A DNA stretch of 64,000 bases from Hofstenia miamia (taxonomy: Eukaryota > Xenacoelomorpha > Acoela): NCBI GenBank assembly GCA_004352715.1, contig SCFE01000017.1, positions 1,617,325 through 1,681,324 on the forward strand, read 5' to 3'. Made by a program: the position numbers and the translations under genes. Shown here in pieces: positions 46,829 to 61,500 of the stretch. The notes under the pieces are model-generated. The model ran no database searches. It had not been told where the DNA came from and was given only the letters and a program-made list of their open reading frames with translations. Positions within the stretch are counted from its first letter, which is position 1. Every line of letters begins with the position of its first letter.

Positions 46829-47518
46829 GGAATGAATTTAATCTTCCGTTGTTGTTTAACTTCACCTGTGCATAAACGACCTTGTACTGCGCGCTGTCGA
46901 AAGAAACTATTACCAATGGAGGATACTACCAAAAGTGTAAGGAATATCAATCAAGTAAAGAAGCACGAAATTCCGATATTTCAGCACGATTGTGGTATGA
47001 AACATGTAAACTTCTTGAAATTGAATGGTGAAAGCACAGTGCAATTTATGAACTTTAAAGGTTCTTGCATAAAAATGTAACATTCAACTACTAGAAATAA
47101 TTTCTATATTTTACTTTTCATAAATATCTACAGTATATCAAACGTGATAAAAAATTATCTGTGTAAGATATTGCTCAACTTATGTTTTTATATGTATGAA
47201 TCGATTTTGCAATTATTTACTTAGGCTACCTTAAATTACTGTAAATTACTGTATTTAAAAATTTCCTAGTAAAATTTGGTTGACTTAACAATATTTACAA
47301 CCTTGAAAATTTTTTCGTACGTATAAATTCGTCTGTATGTTGTTTCACACTCATAAGTATATAGCATACCTTGTTGACTGACAATGTCCACATCCATTCG
47401 AAAAAAAAATTTTTGCGAAACTAATATTTAAGCTAATATTTACAATTTCATTTAGAATCAATAAATCTTCGTGGGGGCTTATTGCAAATAGATTATATAA
47501 ATTCTATGAGGCAGATAC

Positions 47519-48040
47519 ACTATATATATATATATATNNNNNNNNNNNNNNNNNNNNNNNNNNNNNNNNNNNNNNNNNNNNNNNNNNNNNNNNNNNNNNN
47601 NNNNNNNNNNNNNNNNNNNNNNNNNNNNNNNNNNNNNNNNNNNNNNNNNNNNNNNNNNNNNNNNNNNNNNNNNNNNNNNNNNNNNNNNNNNNNNNNNNNN
47701 NNNNNNNNNNNNNNNNNNNNNNNNNNNNNNNNNNNNNNNNNNNNNNNNNNNNNNNNNNNNNNNNNNNNNNNNNNNNNNNNNNNNNNNNNNNNNNNNNNNN
47801 NNNNNNNNNNNNNNNNNNNNNNNNNNNNNNNNNNNNNNNNNNNNNNNNNNNNNNNNNNNNNNNNNNNNNNNNNNNNNNNNNNNNNNNNNNNNNNNNNNNN
47901 NNNNNNNNNNNNNNNNNNNNNNNNNNNNNNNNNNNNNNNNNNNNNNNNNNNNNNNNNNNNNNNNNNNNNNNNNNNNNNNNNNNNNNNNNNNNNNNNNNNN
48001 NNNNNNNNNNNNNNNNNNNNNNNGTGTATATATATATAGA
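47519..48040. repeat. (AT)n/GATA-type simple repeat around a 486-N gap
   Basis: An AT run precedes the gap (47538-48023), and TATATATA with GATA/GATAGG units follows it. The gap was probably caused by this simple repeat. Confidence 0.85.
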
Positions 48041-49168
48041 GAAAGATAGATAGATAGGTATATATGAAAATTCGCTCGTGCTGATTGTGAGTCCGATATT
48101 AGCTTTTCTATCTCTTGGCGTTTACTAGAAGCACACTTGCATTTCAAAACATAATGTCAACATCTAAAAAATCATACAGACTTATCCATAGATCGATTTT
48201 GTTATCTTCAAATCCATTTAAAATCCATGGATTTCTTCTGTACTAATCCATTGTAATTTCACTGATCCACGGTTTTGTAAAAAGAAAACTAGTAAATCGT
48301 AAAAAATTCAGTTGTTTTTAACAATAACATATTTCATACTATCACCTTTCTTTTCTATATCGACTATATTTTTTCGACACGTTTACATGTTTCCATGCTT
48401 GATTCTTATCTAAAAATGAAAGATTATTTCTTCGTCTAATATTGCATTGCATAGGAAAAAATCCTTATTCAATATGCAAAAAAATGGGTGACGATAATAA
48501 ATAATCTATTCTTTTTAACACTGTGGTGCGCAAGGCTGGTCACTATTATTCAATTTTTTTTGATGATTTACTCAACATTTTGTATTTCATGAAAAATGTT
48601 CACTTGGTTTACAAAATATTCATCAACAACAGTTGTAGTTTTGTTGGATCGAGACTCTAATGAAACAAAGCATGTAACACATGTCCAATTACAATTCTTC
48701 TTTAAGTTTTTACTATTCATTTCTGCTAATTGACTAAATGCAAGCCTTACTATTCGTGATTAATTCATTTAATGGGTTGTGTTAGCCAAAAATAGTTCAG
48801 TTATCAACATTTGCTTACCTTACATGTACTTTCACTAACTAATCTCATTGCTTTTTTGAAAATTCTTAAATCTTATAAATGATGGTTTTGTCATTTTTTA
48901 CTATTGTATTAATTTTCTGTTTTATATTACAAACTTTGTTTTTAGTTCAAGCTAAATTAATGAACTTTCTGAAAGTTATGGAACAGCAAATATTGGTACG
49001 ATAATTTTTCAGAACTATATTTACTGTATAGCACTTGTTTATTTCAAAATGATTTCGGTTTTAAATTATGTTTATTTTAATTATTTACCAAGCAAATTTC
49101 TATTATTTTTCTTCAATCATGTCTACGCCAAGCATTTGCTTGCAAATATAAATAAATAAGACACAACC
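48041..49168. other. Upstream region of SDR copy D
   Basis: No coding exon. It must contain the promoter and 5' UTR of copy D, but no element can be singled out in the A+T-rich sequence. Confidence 0.35.
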
Positions 49169-49536
49169 ATGCCAAGCTGGAGGGAACGCGCAAAAAACGA
49201 TTTAAAAGAATGCACCGCCATTGTTACAGGGTCTTCAGCTGGTATTGGTGTTGAAACTGTGCGTGAATTGGCAATTTTAGGCGCAACGGTAATATTCATC
49301 TTATATTGATAATAAACATGAATGAAAAACAGGTCAATTTGAAAAACTCAGAACATTAAAAATCATATAAACATTGCTACTAAATGACTCTATTGGAATA
49401 AAATTCGGAATAAGAACTACACAGCACTAACTGCGTGTATATTTAGTGTAACTAGTAAATAAAAAAGATATACGTATACATTCAAATCGTCTGAACGAAA
49501 ATCTTTTGTTTTCAATGCAAGCTAATTTTTTTATTA

Positions 49537-49574
<38 letters not shown>

Positions 49575-52500
49575 TAACTTAAGATTAAATTAACTTATGT
49601 GCAATAGTAAAGATATTCTCGAGTACAAACCAATGAATATTCAGTAATAGTAAAAATTTTTCCCTAACAAATGTTAAAATACTCTGTAATGTCAACGTGA
49701 AGGCTTACAATAATTATTCTTTCTATCCCTGTACATTGTATTCAAAACAAGTATTGATATCCTGTCTTTTTTATATTCAGGTACAATATGGAAATCACCC
49801 GATATTCTGTAATATATAATACATGTACACGAATTTTACATAACAGTATGTGAAATACGAAATTTTTTGTAGTGGGCTTCTGCAGTAGGGAGAATTTCAC
49901 AAAGGTGTAAGTTTCAACCATCACCATGCTATGTCACTAATATCGAACTCTACTATATACAGTGACGTCACTACATTTGGGGGCACGGTGCGAGATGTCA
50001 ATAGGGGAACCACACCCAAATCCGAACTTTTCAGTAGCCGTTTTGGTGCATAGTAGATACTTTTTGTTAAATATTTTGTGTACTTGCATAACTATTGGGT
50101 TTCGATAATTGTATGAAAATGTTCTTAAAATATATTTTTTCTAATTTTAGGCCTCAATTTCTTGGTATATTTATGTAATTACTTTGTAGTTTTGCTACTT
50201 TGGCCACCAGAAGGCTCCAAATATTCCTAGCTTGGGGCACCAAATTTGTTTAAATTTGCTTATANTAATTTTAGGCCTCAATTTCTTGGTATATTTATGT
50301 AATTACTTTGTAGTTTTGCTACTTTGGCCACCAAAAGGCTCCAAATTCCGAGCTTGGGGCACCAAAATTGCTTAAATTTGCTTATAATATGCTTTATTTT
50401 TATTTTTGAAAGCTACAATTTTTCACCATTTGGAGGCCCTCAGTGACGCTACTGACTGTATATATAGTATATAATGGCAATTAATTAATTTATTTCTTAG
50501 TTATGCATTGTAAAATTCACATAATATATTAAATGCTTAGACTTTTCAGGCAATCAGCATTAGTTGAAATAAAATAAAAGGAAAAGGGTTGGAAAATATT
50601 TTATATAATTTTGACCGTGATGTAATCACGATAAATTCAAAAGTAAGTCTTGCTAATGCCAACCTCATTTTCTGTAAAAGTGTGCAATTAGACATGAAAA
50701 AGTAAGAAAATTGATTTGTCACATCTTGTATTTTCCTACAATCTCAACACTGATTTCTAAAAACGTTATTGGAGTTAATAGGAAAACGTTACGACTTGCG
50801 GTCTACAATCCTCTCTTCAAAATCACGTCACATCGCTAATTATCTCGGGTGATTACACTTGCGATTCTACTAAAATGTGACAGATCACGCGTGACCAATC
50901 ACATAGTCTACCATAGCATTGCATGTAACTGTTTTGTCACATGATAACCAATGCTTAGCAACCCTATTATTTTTCCCACTACGGGCTAAATAGTTATTTT
51001 TGTTTGTCTCGGTGCGGTCCGGTCAACTTTAGGAAGACGAGTCGGATAGTGTCTCCATAACATTCGGGTCCAAAAAGTTTCACCCATTTCCAGATATGAT
51101 AGAAAACTCCAGAACATGATAACTAGTTTCTTTATTACCTTTATTTTTATTCATATTTCTGAAGGATGATTTATTGCAATCCATGCCATTCAACAGCATT
51201 TTAACTTTCTTACCATGGAAAACTGAACATGATATCTATATCTTCTTACTGAGTTTTATTGCATAATTTCAATTCATGCATTCTGTGTCCTTATCTATTC
51301 GAAATATCATCGATTGAGACTAGGAATTGTGAGAAAGCAATATATTTTATTAAAATAAATGCAAGGAGCTCCTTGCATAAATAGAACATTTTTTTAAGGT
51401 AAATGACATTTTGTTATTTTATAACGTGAAGTCTCAGCGATATAAAACTGTTTGAAAGCTTAACATATGAAGGGAGTACAATACAAAAATAAAACCAATC
51501 CTTTTAAGATTTTTAAAGAACGTAAATGAAAAACATTCTGAATAATTCTATTGAACGTTTTTGCGTTTTTTCTGCACATATATGCTTGTCAGGTATATAT
51601 ATATATATAGTCAAATGTCGATAGTTTTCTTGTGAAAATCAAATGTATAGAATATAAACAATAACTGTAATGAAAAAGTAATGTAACTAATAAAAATGGC
51701 AGCTACTCAAAGTGATAGAAAACAAGCTGAGAACTTTTTTCCTTGTGGGAACTTGATTTGTTGTTTCAATTAAGCAAGAGATGATTTCTTTCGTCCTCCT
51801 CAAGGTGCCTTCTTTCTTTATACGACTGCAAGTTTCTACCTCGTCTTATCATGAAACTGATCATGACGATGTCATTTTCATGCCTATTTCACGCACTTTC
51901 CAGATGCACGAATATTTTTAAGTACGCTGCTGTTGTAACAGCTTCCCTAACCTTCAGTGTCAGCTCACTTTGGCCGACAAATGGCTAAGTTTCTCGTGGC
52001 TGCTGTCTATATAGAATACTCTTAAGGCAAACTTAACAGTAGAACGAATTTGTCTGTGTCATTATTTATTGATTTATTGAAACAACGGAGTGGAAGGTCA
52101 TCATCCTAGGATCTGGCTGTGCTTTGCTGGACTGGTTTAATTTTCTTTGCTGTTGCAATGAAACCGGAGCCGTGTGCATTATTTAGCAGTGCTAATGTTA
52201 AGTGTTTGATGTTTCATTATCCTGAGTAGCTTGAGTAAGCAAGCTTTCATTTTTATTCAAAAATTCAATAACAATATATCTTTAATGAAACATCATGTTT
52301 TCTGACTTTTTCGCATTCTTTTACGAAATTAAAAAGAAAATTAGAGACTGTTTCAGACTAAAATAGCTTAAATTTGATGTGTTCAATATTTTTTTTATTT
52401 GAATTGCAAAAAATCCGCTAAAAACTATATCACATTATTTTTAAAGGTGAGACACAAGGACTTCTATATTTAGAAGCCCTTTGTGCGACATCAATTCTAC

Positions 52501-55500
52501 ACTTTTACAGAGAATGCATTCTCACATTATCTAATGCCAAAATATTTTAGGTTATTTTAGCGTGCAGAAATGAAGAAAAAACTCAAGAGGTAATAAAAAG
52601 ACTTTTAGAAGAAAGCAAAGATTTTATAGTACCAGAACAACTAGTATTCCTTAAGCTTGATCTTCAGTCTCTGGACAGCATTAGAGAATTCGCCCAAGAA
52701 TTTAAGTCCAGATTTTCACAACTTCAACTACTTATCAACAATGCAGGTGTGGGATTGTTGACTTAAAATCATATTATCACATCATTTAGGTGTTATGATG
52801 ATTCCAGAAAGGCAGACTACTAAAGATGGATTTGAGTTTCAATTAGGAGTCAATCACATAGGGCATTTCTATCTCACATATCTTCTTAAAGATATTCTTT
52901 TTGAGTCTGGAGAAGATGTCCGCATAATCAACGTTTCCTCTTAGTATGCATATTCTACGAATACTATCAATACTAATGTTACTAATAAATAGTTTTTACC
53001 TTTGTAAGCGCAGGCATTTTGAAATTCTGAATATGCAATGCATGATTTCCACCGTAACCCTCAAACTCCCATTTGTTTTCCATCAATATTTTCCAAGTCG
53101 ATTAAGTAAGTTAAAAGTCCTTGGATATAGCCAAATCTATGGCTAAATATGTTCCCTGTTATGGTGAACATTTGTGCTGAGAACAGAGGCGCACCCANNN
53201 NNNNNNNNNNNNNNNNNNNNNNNNNNNNNNNNNNNNNNNNNNNNNNNNNNNNNNNNNNNNNNNNNNNNNNNNNNNNNNNNNNNNNNNNNNNNNNNNNNNN
53301 NNNNNNNNNNNNNNNNNNNNNNNNNNNNNNNNNNNNNNNNNNNNNNNNNNNNNNNNNNNNNNNNNNNNNNNNNNNNNNNNNNNNNNNNNNNNNNNNNNNN
53401 NNNNNNNNNNNNNNNNNNNNNNNNNNNNNNNNNNNNNNNNNNNNNNNNNNNNNNNNNNNNNNNNNNNNNNNNNNNNNNNNNNNNNNNNNNNNNNNNNNNN
53501 NNNNNNNNNNNNNNNNNNNNNNNNNNNNNNNNNNNNNNNNNNNNNNNNNNNNNNNNNNNNNNNNNNNNNNNNNNNNNNNNNNNNNNNNNNNNNNNNNNNN
53601 NNNNNNNNNNNNNNNNNNNNNNNNNNNNNNNNNNNNNNNNNNNNNNNNNNNNNNNNNNNNNNNNNNNNNNNNNNNNNNNNNNNNNNNNNNNNNNNNNNNN
53701 NNNNNNNNNNNNNNNNNNNNNNNNNNNNNNNNNNNNNNNNNNNNNNNNNNNNNNNNNNNNNNNNNNNNNNNNNNNNNNNNNNNNNNNNNNNNNNNNNNNN
53801 NNNNNNNNNNNNNNNNNNNNNNNNNNNNNNNNNNNNNNNNNNNNNNNNNNNNNNNNNNNNNNNNNNNNTTCTCGAATGTCTGTGCTATGAAATTCAAAAA
53901 TTTTAATGGAATTTCCCTTGATTTGAAAGGGTGAATTCAATGCAATTTTGCTCAATTAATTTTTGAAGTTTTTCTAAATTTCAGTAGTTATATAGAATCA
54001 GTAGCTTTCGAATTTCAACAATCCGAGAGTGATGGAACATTATATGATATTGCTTGCCCATTAAAGCCAAAAATAAATTTTATCAATGTATTAAGATAGC
54101 TAATAAATCACATTTTAAAGCGCCATCTATCGACAAGGAAAATCTTACTACAAAAATATTTCGTGTAATGGTTGCCCTCCTCAGAAAAATAGCTGGGTGC
54201 GCCCCTGGCTGAGAATTACTTCTTCGCAGGCTTTCATACTTTCCCTATACCTAATGTTCAAATAATAATGATGTGTAAAGATCTTGAGAGCAAGAGCTAA
54301 CCTCAAATGCTTTATTTTTGTAGGTAGACCACCTAAGCCTCCGATCAAGAACGCGTGAGCAAGTCAGAGGTCGTTTACGCCTGTGCTGCTTTCAGAAAAT
54401 AAATATCTTTATTAGTTCGGTATTTAAAAGTGTTTAAATACTTTGTGAATAAACCATTAAAGTTATTAAAAATTTAGGATACTTTTGGATTAATTTCTCT
54501 AGCTAACACATTCACGGTATTAATCAATTTCCTAACTTTTACTATCGAAAGCTTATTTATTAACATCATTCCATAGCAAAGTTTTTATTTCTCGTGATTT
54601 ATCTAGCGTTGAACTAATCACAAGAAAAAACCTCGCGAATTGTCCTCGCGAATTGTTAAATATTGGTGTGCTTCCAAATTCATTGAAGATTCGTAACAAT
54701 AACCTTTACAAGGATAATGTTCCAATATCCATTAACTTATTATGACTAACTCCTAAGGATAAAAAGTGCAATACATCAATTATCATTTGCAATACTCAAA
54801 GCCTCCTTCATTTATCAAAACTCATCAGTTTTGTGAATTTTTTACAATTAAGCTTACCTGATATAATTTGCATTTCAGAATCCTGGCTTAACTATTCTTT
54901 GTCAAAGGAATACATTTTCCCAGGGACATCATACAAAATACTTTATAGATCAGATCGGCGAAAAGATAAGCATGGCGTAGTACTTATCACTTCAAATTCT
55001 AGTAGCTTAAGCTTTCAATCAGTCCAAATAGATTTTAATTCTTCATTTGCATGCGCAACACTTATTATGCTAAAAAATATATCTTACCTTCTTGTGTGCT
55101 TATATAATCCTCCTAAAATAGTATACATCGTGTTCAGCCGAATGATTTTAATGTATACCTTCAAGAATGTTATAGATATCTTTCAGCTAAATCGCCATGC
55201 ACAAAACTCATGATTTTAGTAGGAGATCTCAACCTGACAAATGTTCATTGGCATCAACTGACCCTTACGAAAACGAGATTCTAGATATATTAATTGATTA
55301 TTCACTAATTCAGTTTATTGATTGTCCCACCCATAAATGCGGAAATATACTAGATTTTTTGCTATCAACCGATGATATATTCAATCTTTCAAGTATTCCA
55401 CCATCAGATCATCATATATCTGATCATTATTTCATTTCTTTCACAGTACCTACTTCAACTCCGACAAATATATTACCGAAAAAGAAATATTCTACTCTCA

Positions 55501-58500
55501 TTGTAATATTGCTGCCATAAAATCAATACTTTCTGATCCAAACTTTCTTCCTAACATATCATTATGTGATCCCATCCAAGACTGGTATAACAAATTGCTC
55601 CCAATTATATATAGCTAAATTCCATATTTCTATTCTTCTCTAACAGTACACATTTGAAACAAACTTTTGACAAGTAAACGCGAATATAAACGTATTCCTT
55701 TTTATACCAATAATGAAAAGATGGACATGCTATTCAAAGAAGCACAATATTATATAGAAATGGATAATATTACCCTATTTAACTCACTTTCGCCTGATAG
55801 CACTAATGCAAGTGATGGTTTTAAATGCCTTAGATCTTTGTCTGTGTCATCAACACTTTCAGCTTCATTGCACTATGAATCTAATATAGCTGAATCTTCA
55901 TCTGCCAAATCGGAACAATTTAACTCATATTTTGCATCAGTTTACAATAAAAAACACACATTTGTAGCGCCTTACACTGATAATATTCCTACAATCTTTT
56001 TATCATCAGTTTTACCCTCCCTGAATACCGTTTACAAATTACTCAACTCCTGCGATCTCTCTACATCAAGAACTGCCGAATTGCTTCCTTCATTTATACG
56101 TAAGATGTTTGCAAATGAAATTTCACCACATGTTCTCAGTATATTTAAGTATATACTAGCAAATAAAATTTATCCATCCTGCTGGAAAACTTCTATTATA
56201 ACACCTATTCCAAAAATAGAGATGTTACAAATATTAAAAGCTATCGTCCAATTTCACTACTACCAAAGATGTCTATTGTGTTCGAAAAAATTCTTTTTAA
56301 ATATGCTTTTCCACTAATTAATCCACAACTTCGCAATGGTCAGCATGGTTTCTGTCCAAGAAGATCTACACTGTTACACAGCTCCTTACATTCATTGATA
56401 AACTTTTTCGTTATAAGGATGCTAATCTAGCTGCTGCATGTATTTATTTAGACTTTTGTAAAGTGTTCGACAAAATTTCACACTCTCTTATTCGTCATAA
56501 ACTGAAATGTTTTAGATTCGAAGAAGATTTTCTCTGCTTATTTCACTCTTATCTTAGTGATCGACAACAGTGCGTAAACATAAATGGACACATATCCTCT
56601 CAAAAGGAATTACCGGTAACTAGTGATGGTCCGCAGGGATCTGTTCTTGCAGTTATAATGTTCCTTATCTTTATTAATGATTTACCAGACTGTGCATTTT
56701 CCAGCATACCATTAATGTATGCGGATGATTGCAAACTCCTAAATTCCGGTAATAATTGTATATCTCAATTGCAAAATGACATAAACAACTTTGTTGATTG
56801 GTCTAGTATGAATATGATGGAATTCAATGTATCTAAGTGTGAGGCACTTCTGTTTCAAGTTGCCCAGAAACCGCTGATAACATAACTATATGCAACACTA
56901 AAATACCATCGAAAACTAGAACAATTGATCTAGGGCTAATATTAACAAATGATCTTACTTGGAACAACCATATTCATACAAGTCTAAAAAGCATATTCTG
57001 TTCTTTTCAAATTAAAAAGAAATATAACTTACTCCTGCTCTCAGAAAGTAAAACTTACACTATTAAAAAGCATGTGTCTTTAGATCCTTACTTATGCATC
57101 TTCAATATTCACACCATCTCTTTTGTGCTCACGTCTATTACTTCAATTTCAAAGTCGCACGCTTAAAGTGATGTATCCATTTTCGAATCTCTCATTCAAG
57201 GAAAGACTCAAGAAATGTAAACTACTACCTATTACTCTTTATCTGTAATATTTAGATTTAATTTTCTTTAATAAACTGGTTAATAATTATTATGAAATTA
57301 ATAACCAAGATTTTGTGAATATCGCATCCAGCTCAGTCAGTAGTGATCGACTATTCATAGAATTTCCAAAATTTCGAAAATACTCTAGTGATAAATCATT
57401 CTTTGTGCGTGAGTAAGAAACATAAGAGATATTTGGAAGTGTTGGGAGTACCAAAATGGGGAGGAGCGGTAGCACAGAAGGAACAGATAGAGTCCTGAGG
57501 AAAGCTCTCAGACTCCCTGGAACTGGTAAGTTCCCCGAGCTTAGAGGGATACCAGCATGAAGATGTGAGATGTAAGAATAATATTAATAATACCACCTAA
57601 ACGAATCTGTTTTTCTAGATTGCTTGTTTCCATCTGCTTAATGCAAATAATTCGTTTTTACTACTAAAGCAGTTTCAGTTTCATTATGATCTTTAAAGGG
57701 TTCAACTGCGTGAGTTTAGGCACATAATATCACTGAAGTTAGAGTTTACATTATCATAGTTGCTAATATTGTTTATGATCCTATACAGCATTGTTATCAT
57801 ATTTAGCAACTTAACAAGAAGAAAATCCTCGATCCTGTGGAATTTTCAAACTTTAGATGTCTTAATTAAGCCTGCGTGCTATGTATCTTAAGAAATTTTT
57901 ATAGCCATAAAATATTGTAAGAAATGCCTGGGTTTTCTTGCCCTAGGAATTTGCTCCAGTAATCACTATGCATGTTAACTTGTCTTGTGAACACTAGTAT
58001 TTTCAGAAAGTTATTATTAATATTAACCCATTTGATGAATAGTCTGTTTGTGTGAAAAGCTTTGTGTGATCTCAAGCTGGACTTGAATTAAGATACACAC
58101 TACTACTTTTAGAAAAGAAGAAATATGAGATTTAACTTTTACTGCCTCACACATTTACACATATTGAATTACAGTATTATCCAGTTGTGAACTTGACTTT
58201 CATGTGTAAAGAAATATTTGCCCAAATGATAATATCAAGCATTTATGATGCTTTCTATAAGCTGGATCTTTGTCTTTGGATATTTCTCATCGTTTTATTG
58301 TGAAAATCATCATGGTTCCTAAATAAGGTTGTGATTTTGAGAATTTCAATGACTTTATACCTTTATGTGGTATGATACCTCGACATAAAGAGGTATTTTC
58401 ATTATTATATAATTACATGCAGGTGATGTGTAAAGTGGGTCACATCAGTTTCACTTTAGGATAAGATGAACAATCATACATGTTTTCCAGTATACTCATT

Positions 58501-61500
58501 TTTGGAAAATAGTTAAGTTCTACTTTTGGTTCTCAGATCCCTTAAAATACATCGAAAGCTATTCATTTTCTTACCATTGCAAAGACCCTTCTTATAACAG
58601 AAAATCTTGGATGTTGTCGGTGATAAAGACTCTGGGTGGATTCCTTTGTGAGGTTTTTAAGAAACTGACACTATTCTTCAGATATTATCAAAAAATATTG
58701 CCCTTTGACCAAATATCCAACTGAAACGAGACTCTATCACTTTGAAAGTTTTTTAAACAAAAATCTAAGAAATGTAGCTCATTTTCAGCAGGATTTGAAG
58801 ATTGTGGTCTTACTAACAGAAACGAAGCTAACTTTCATCATTGTCTAAATCTGCCTAGGTGCCACTAGTTGTGGTGCAAGTGGAATCAGATTAGCAGTTG
58901 CCTCCCTCACCCTTAAGAATGATTTTTCACACCCTAAATTTCACAATTTAAACAATAAAAGTCCTCATATTTAGGTATTGTGTTCTCCTAGATAAAATTC
59001 GTTCGCTGCTACTGCAAGGCGCTTTATGTCGAATACATAATACACGTTTTTGAAGAATGTGCTATTTTTTAAGTGAGAGTAATTGATTGTTTGAGTACAG
59101 TATTTATCATTTATTTCTTGATGTCTGCAAATCACTACATAAAAGTTTTCCTATTACTTTTGAAAAAATCCAACAAATTTTAACTGTCTATCATTGCAAG
59201 TCAAACAACTACTACTTCAAACTAATGGAAACAGCAGCAATCCAACGACACTCATTTGAAATTGTTCATATCCAATGAAATTATTCCTTCAAGTATATTC
59301 TATTAAAACATTTCAATAGCATAATTGTAGTGACAAATTTTTATCAGAAGCTTACAATGCCATTGGTTATTTTCTATAAGACTAAGAATAAGAATAATAT
59401 ATTTACACAAATCAGAAAAACACATCTTACTTATAATGAATGATTTCTTAAAAGGACAGAAATTTTGTTAACAGCTTTTAAGTCAATACCAGATATTTTT
59501 TCATGAGAATGCTTTTTTCATAATTTTCGCATAGCCGACTTAAATTATGTATATGTAGTGAATGTTGAGAATTAGAAATGATTTCATTATAAAGAGCTTT
59601 ATATTCTAATATAATTATTCGTTTGCAAATAGCATGTTCTTTTATAACCCAGATCTTACAAACCTCCTTATAACATTATCAATAATTCTTTTTTCAAAAA
59701 TGCTTTTGAGATAAGTTTAGTATTGTGATTTGATCTTTGAATGACAGTTGACAAAAAAATAACTCCACGTAAAGTGATTTGAATTAGATGTCTGATATTA
59801 GATATCATTTTAGTGCTTTTATGCACTTCACATAAGATATAATTCATTCTTCCAATTTATTCTCATTGAGAAGAAAATGATATTCCAATCAATATATTTA
59901 ATCCATGATTACTTGGGCAAGTCAATCAGATTAAAATAGCTAGGAAGTGTTTCAAAATATCAGAATCAGAAAAAAGATTTATATTAAACGTATGCAGTCA
60001 TTTTGAGATTTGTTTATATCAATAAAGTAAAGTTTTGCAAATCGAGTCAATAAAGTCAATTTTTAAGAAAATTGAATAGTTCATCTAAAATTGTCATATA
60101 ATATTCTAAGACGCATGATTTTATGCTGTATTTTGTAAAAAAAAACGTACTCCATTTAACTGTATAAGATCGCAAAATAATTGAATGATTCTCTGAGAAA
60201 TTTGTATACCAATATTTGACAAACAAAATGTTTCCCGTTTGTATGATGGGTGGTTTGATGAATGTTTGATAATGTATCGTCACAACATGTTTGTGGAAGA
60301 ATTTAAATTTATTGCTTTTTTGATTGGAGGCTTGATACTGGTAGTGTATCACTCACTATAATGTATCACAGCAATTTGGTTGCAAAATTAATTACTTGTT
60401 CGATCACCTGCTTAAATCTTGCTTTTATATCAGCTAGAATAAACTCCGCATGAAAATATTTCCATAAAAGTAGTTGTACATGCAATATTGGTTTGACAAT
60501 GAAAATTAATCCTTTATTATCCCAACGATTAAACAAAAATTATCCTAAAGGTATTGTTTAAAAATCAAGGAAGATATTGCGCCTTCTCTACATTTTATTA
60601 ATGAATACCCACGGAACTATCACCTCAGTGGAGTGACCATTTAGCATGTTAGTAGTATGAAGAGGCTGAGACTTTGTTACACTTTTTTCTGATTGGTCGA
60701 GAGAGGACCTTTGGCCTCTGCTGGGCCGTGAATATTGACGGGGGTGTATCTCTGACATCATTGGAATATGTTTTGTGGGCATTGTTTGCAGTCTATTGTT
60801 TAAATGTAACCAATTTCTTATTCATATACATTTTTGGAATTACATAATTAATAAGTCAAAAATCCAATGAGATTAGAATTGTTTGCAGTCCATTGTTTAA
60901 GATGTAACCAATTTGTTTATTTGCTTATTTACATGGCCTAATTTAGTTTACATACTTGTTTTTCTTATTAACATACATGACATTGGAAATATCACTTAAT
61001 TTAGTTTACATACTTATTTAACATACTTGTTTTTTTATTAACATACATGACATTGGATATACCACATTATTTTAGTTTATATATTTATTTTACATACTTG
61101 TTTTATTTGGTAAAATTTAATAACAAATGTTTCAATCAGAGAGATAATAATACTTGTTAGAAGTGTAATGGCTTATTTCGGTAATAAACCAAAATAATTT
61201 TTCGGAAAAAACAAAAAACTAGTTTATGCAAAAACTCGCAATTTCTAATATTTAATAAACGTACGTGGTAAAACACAGATACATGTTTAAGACAAGACAA
61301 AAATGTAATTTATTCCACACTTTGCTTATAATGAATATATATCACACTATTAAATTGGTCTATTGTGTTAGTTTATCATCATTGTTGTTGAGGGAATTCT
61401 GTAGCTAACAAATGCAATGTGTATTTGCACATTATGAATTCCAAATGGTAGAACCAAAATTAATGGTTAATAAACAAGTCATTATTAAAAATGAAATTCA

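Larger units (their letters stand above)
32956..47031 (+). pseudogene. SDR copy C, retinol-dehydrogenase-like pseudogene spread over 14 kb
   Basis: Exon 1 (32956-33075, exactly 120 nt as in B and D) has an in-frame TGA at 33028-33030 in place of the central Gly of the cofactor motif. Exon 2 (33904-34091) has lost a base near its start, has in-frame stops at 'LDL*SL' and 'SI*EF', and has a deletion just before NNAG. Exon 3 was not found. Exon 4 (45346-45501) has an early frameshift; 'MKSTAQSKLAN' lacks the catalytic Tyr, and a stop follows before the HPG block. Exon 5 (about 46829-47031) retains 'TLYCALSKETITN' and ends 'KLLEIEW' plus TGA after a frameshifted start. What remains of exon 2 resembles copy D more than B. 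The distance between exons 2 and 4 exceeds 11 kb because retroelements fill it. Confidence 0.85.

Noticed and set aside
60588-60782. Minus-strand 64-codon frame in the G+C-richer patch as a gene
   Set aside because: No family resemblance; the patch looks repetitive and is in an intron of copy D.
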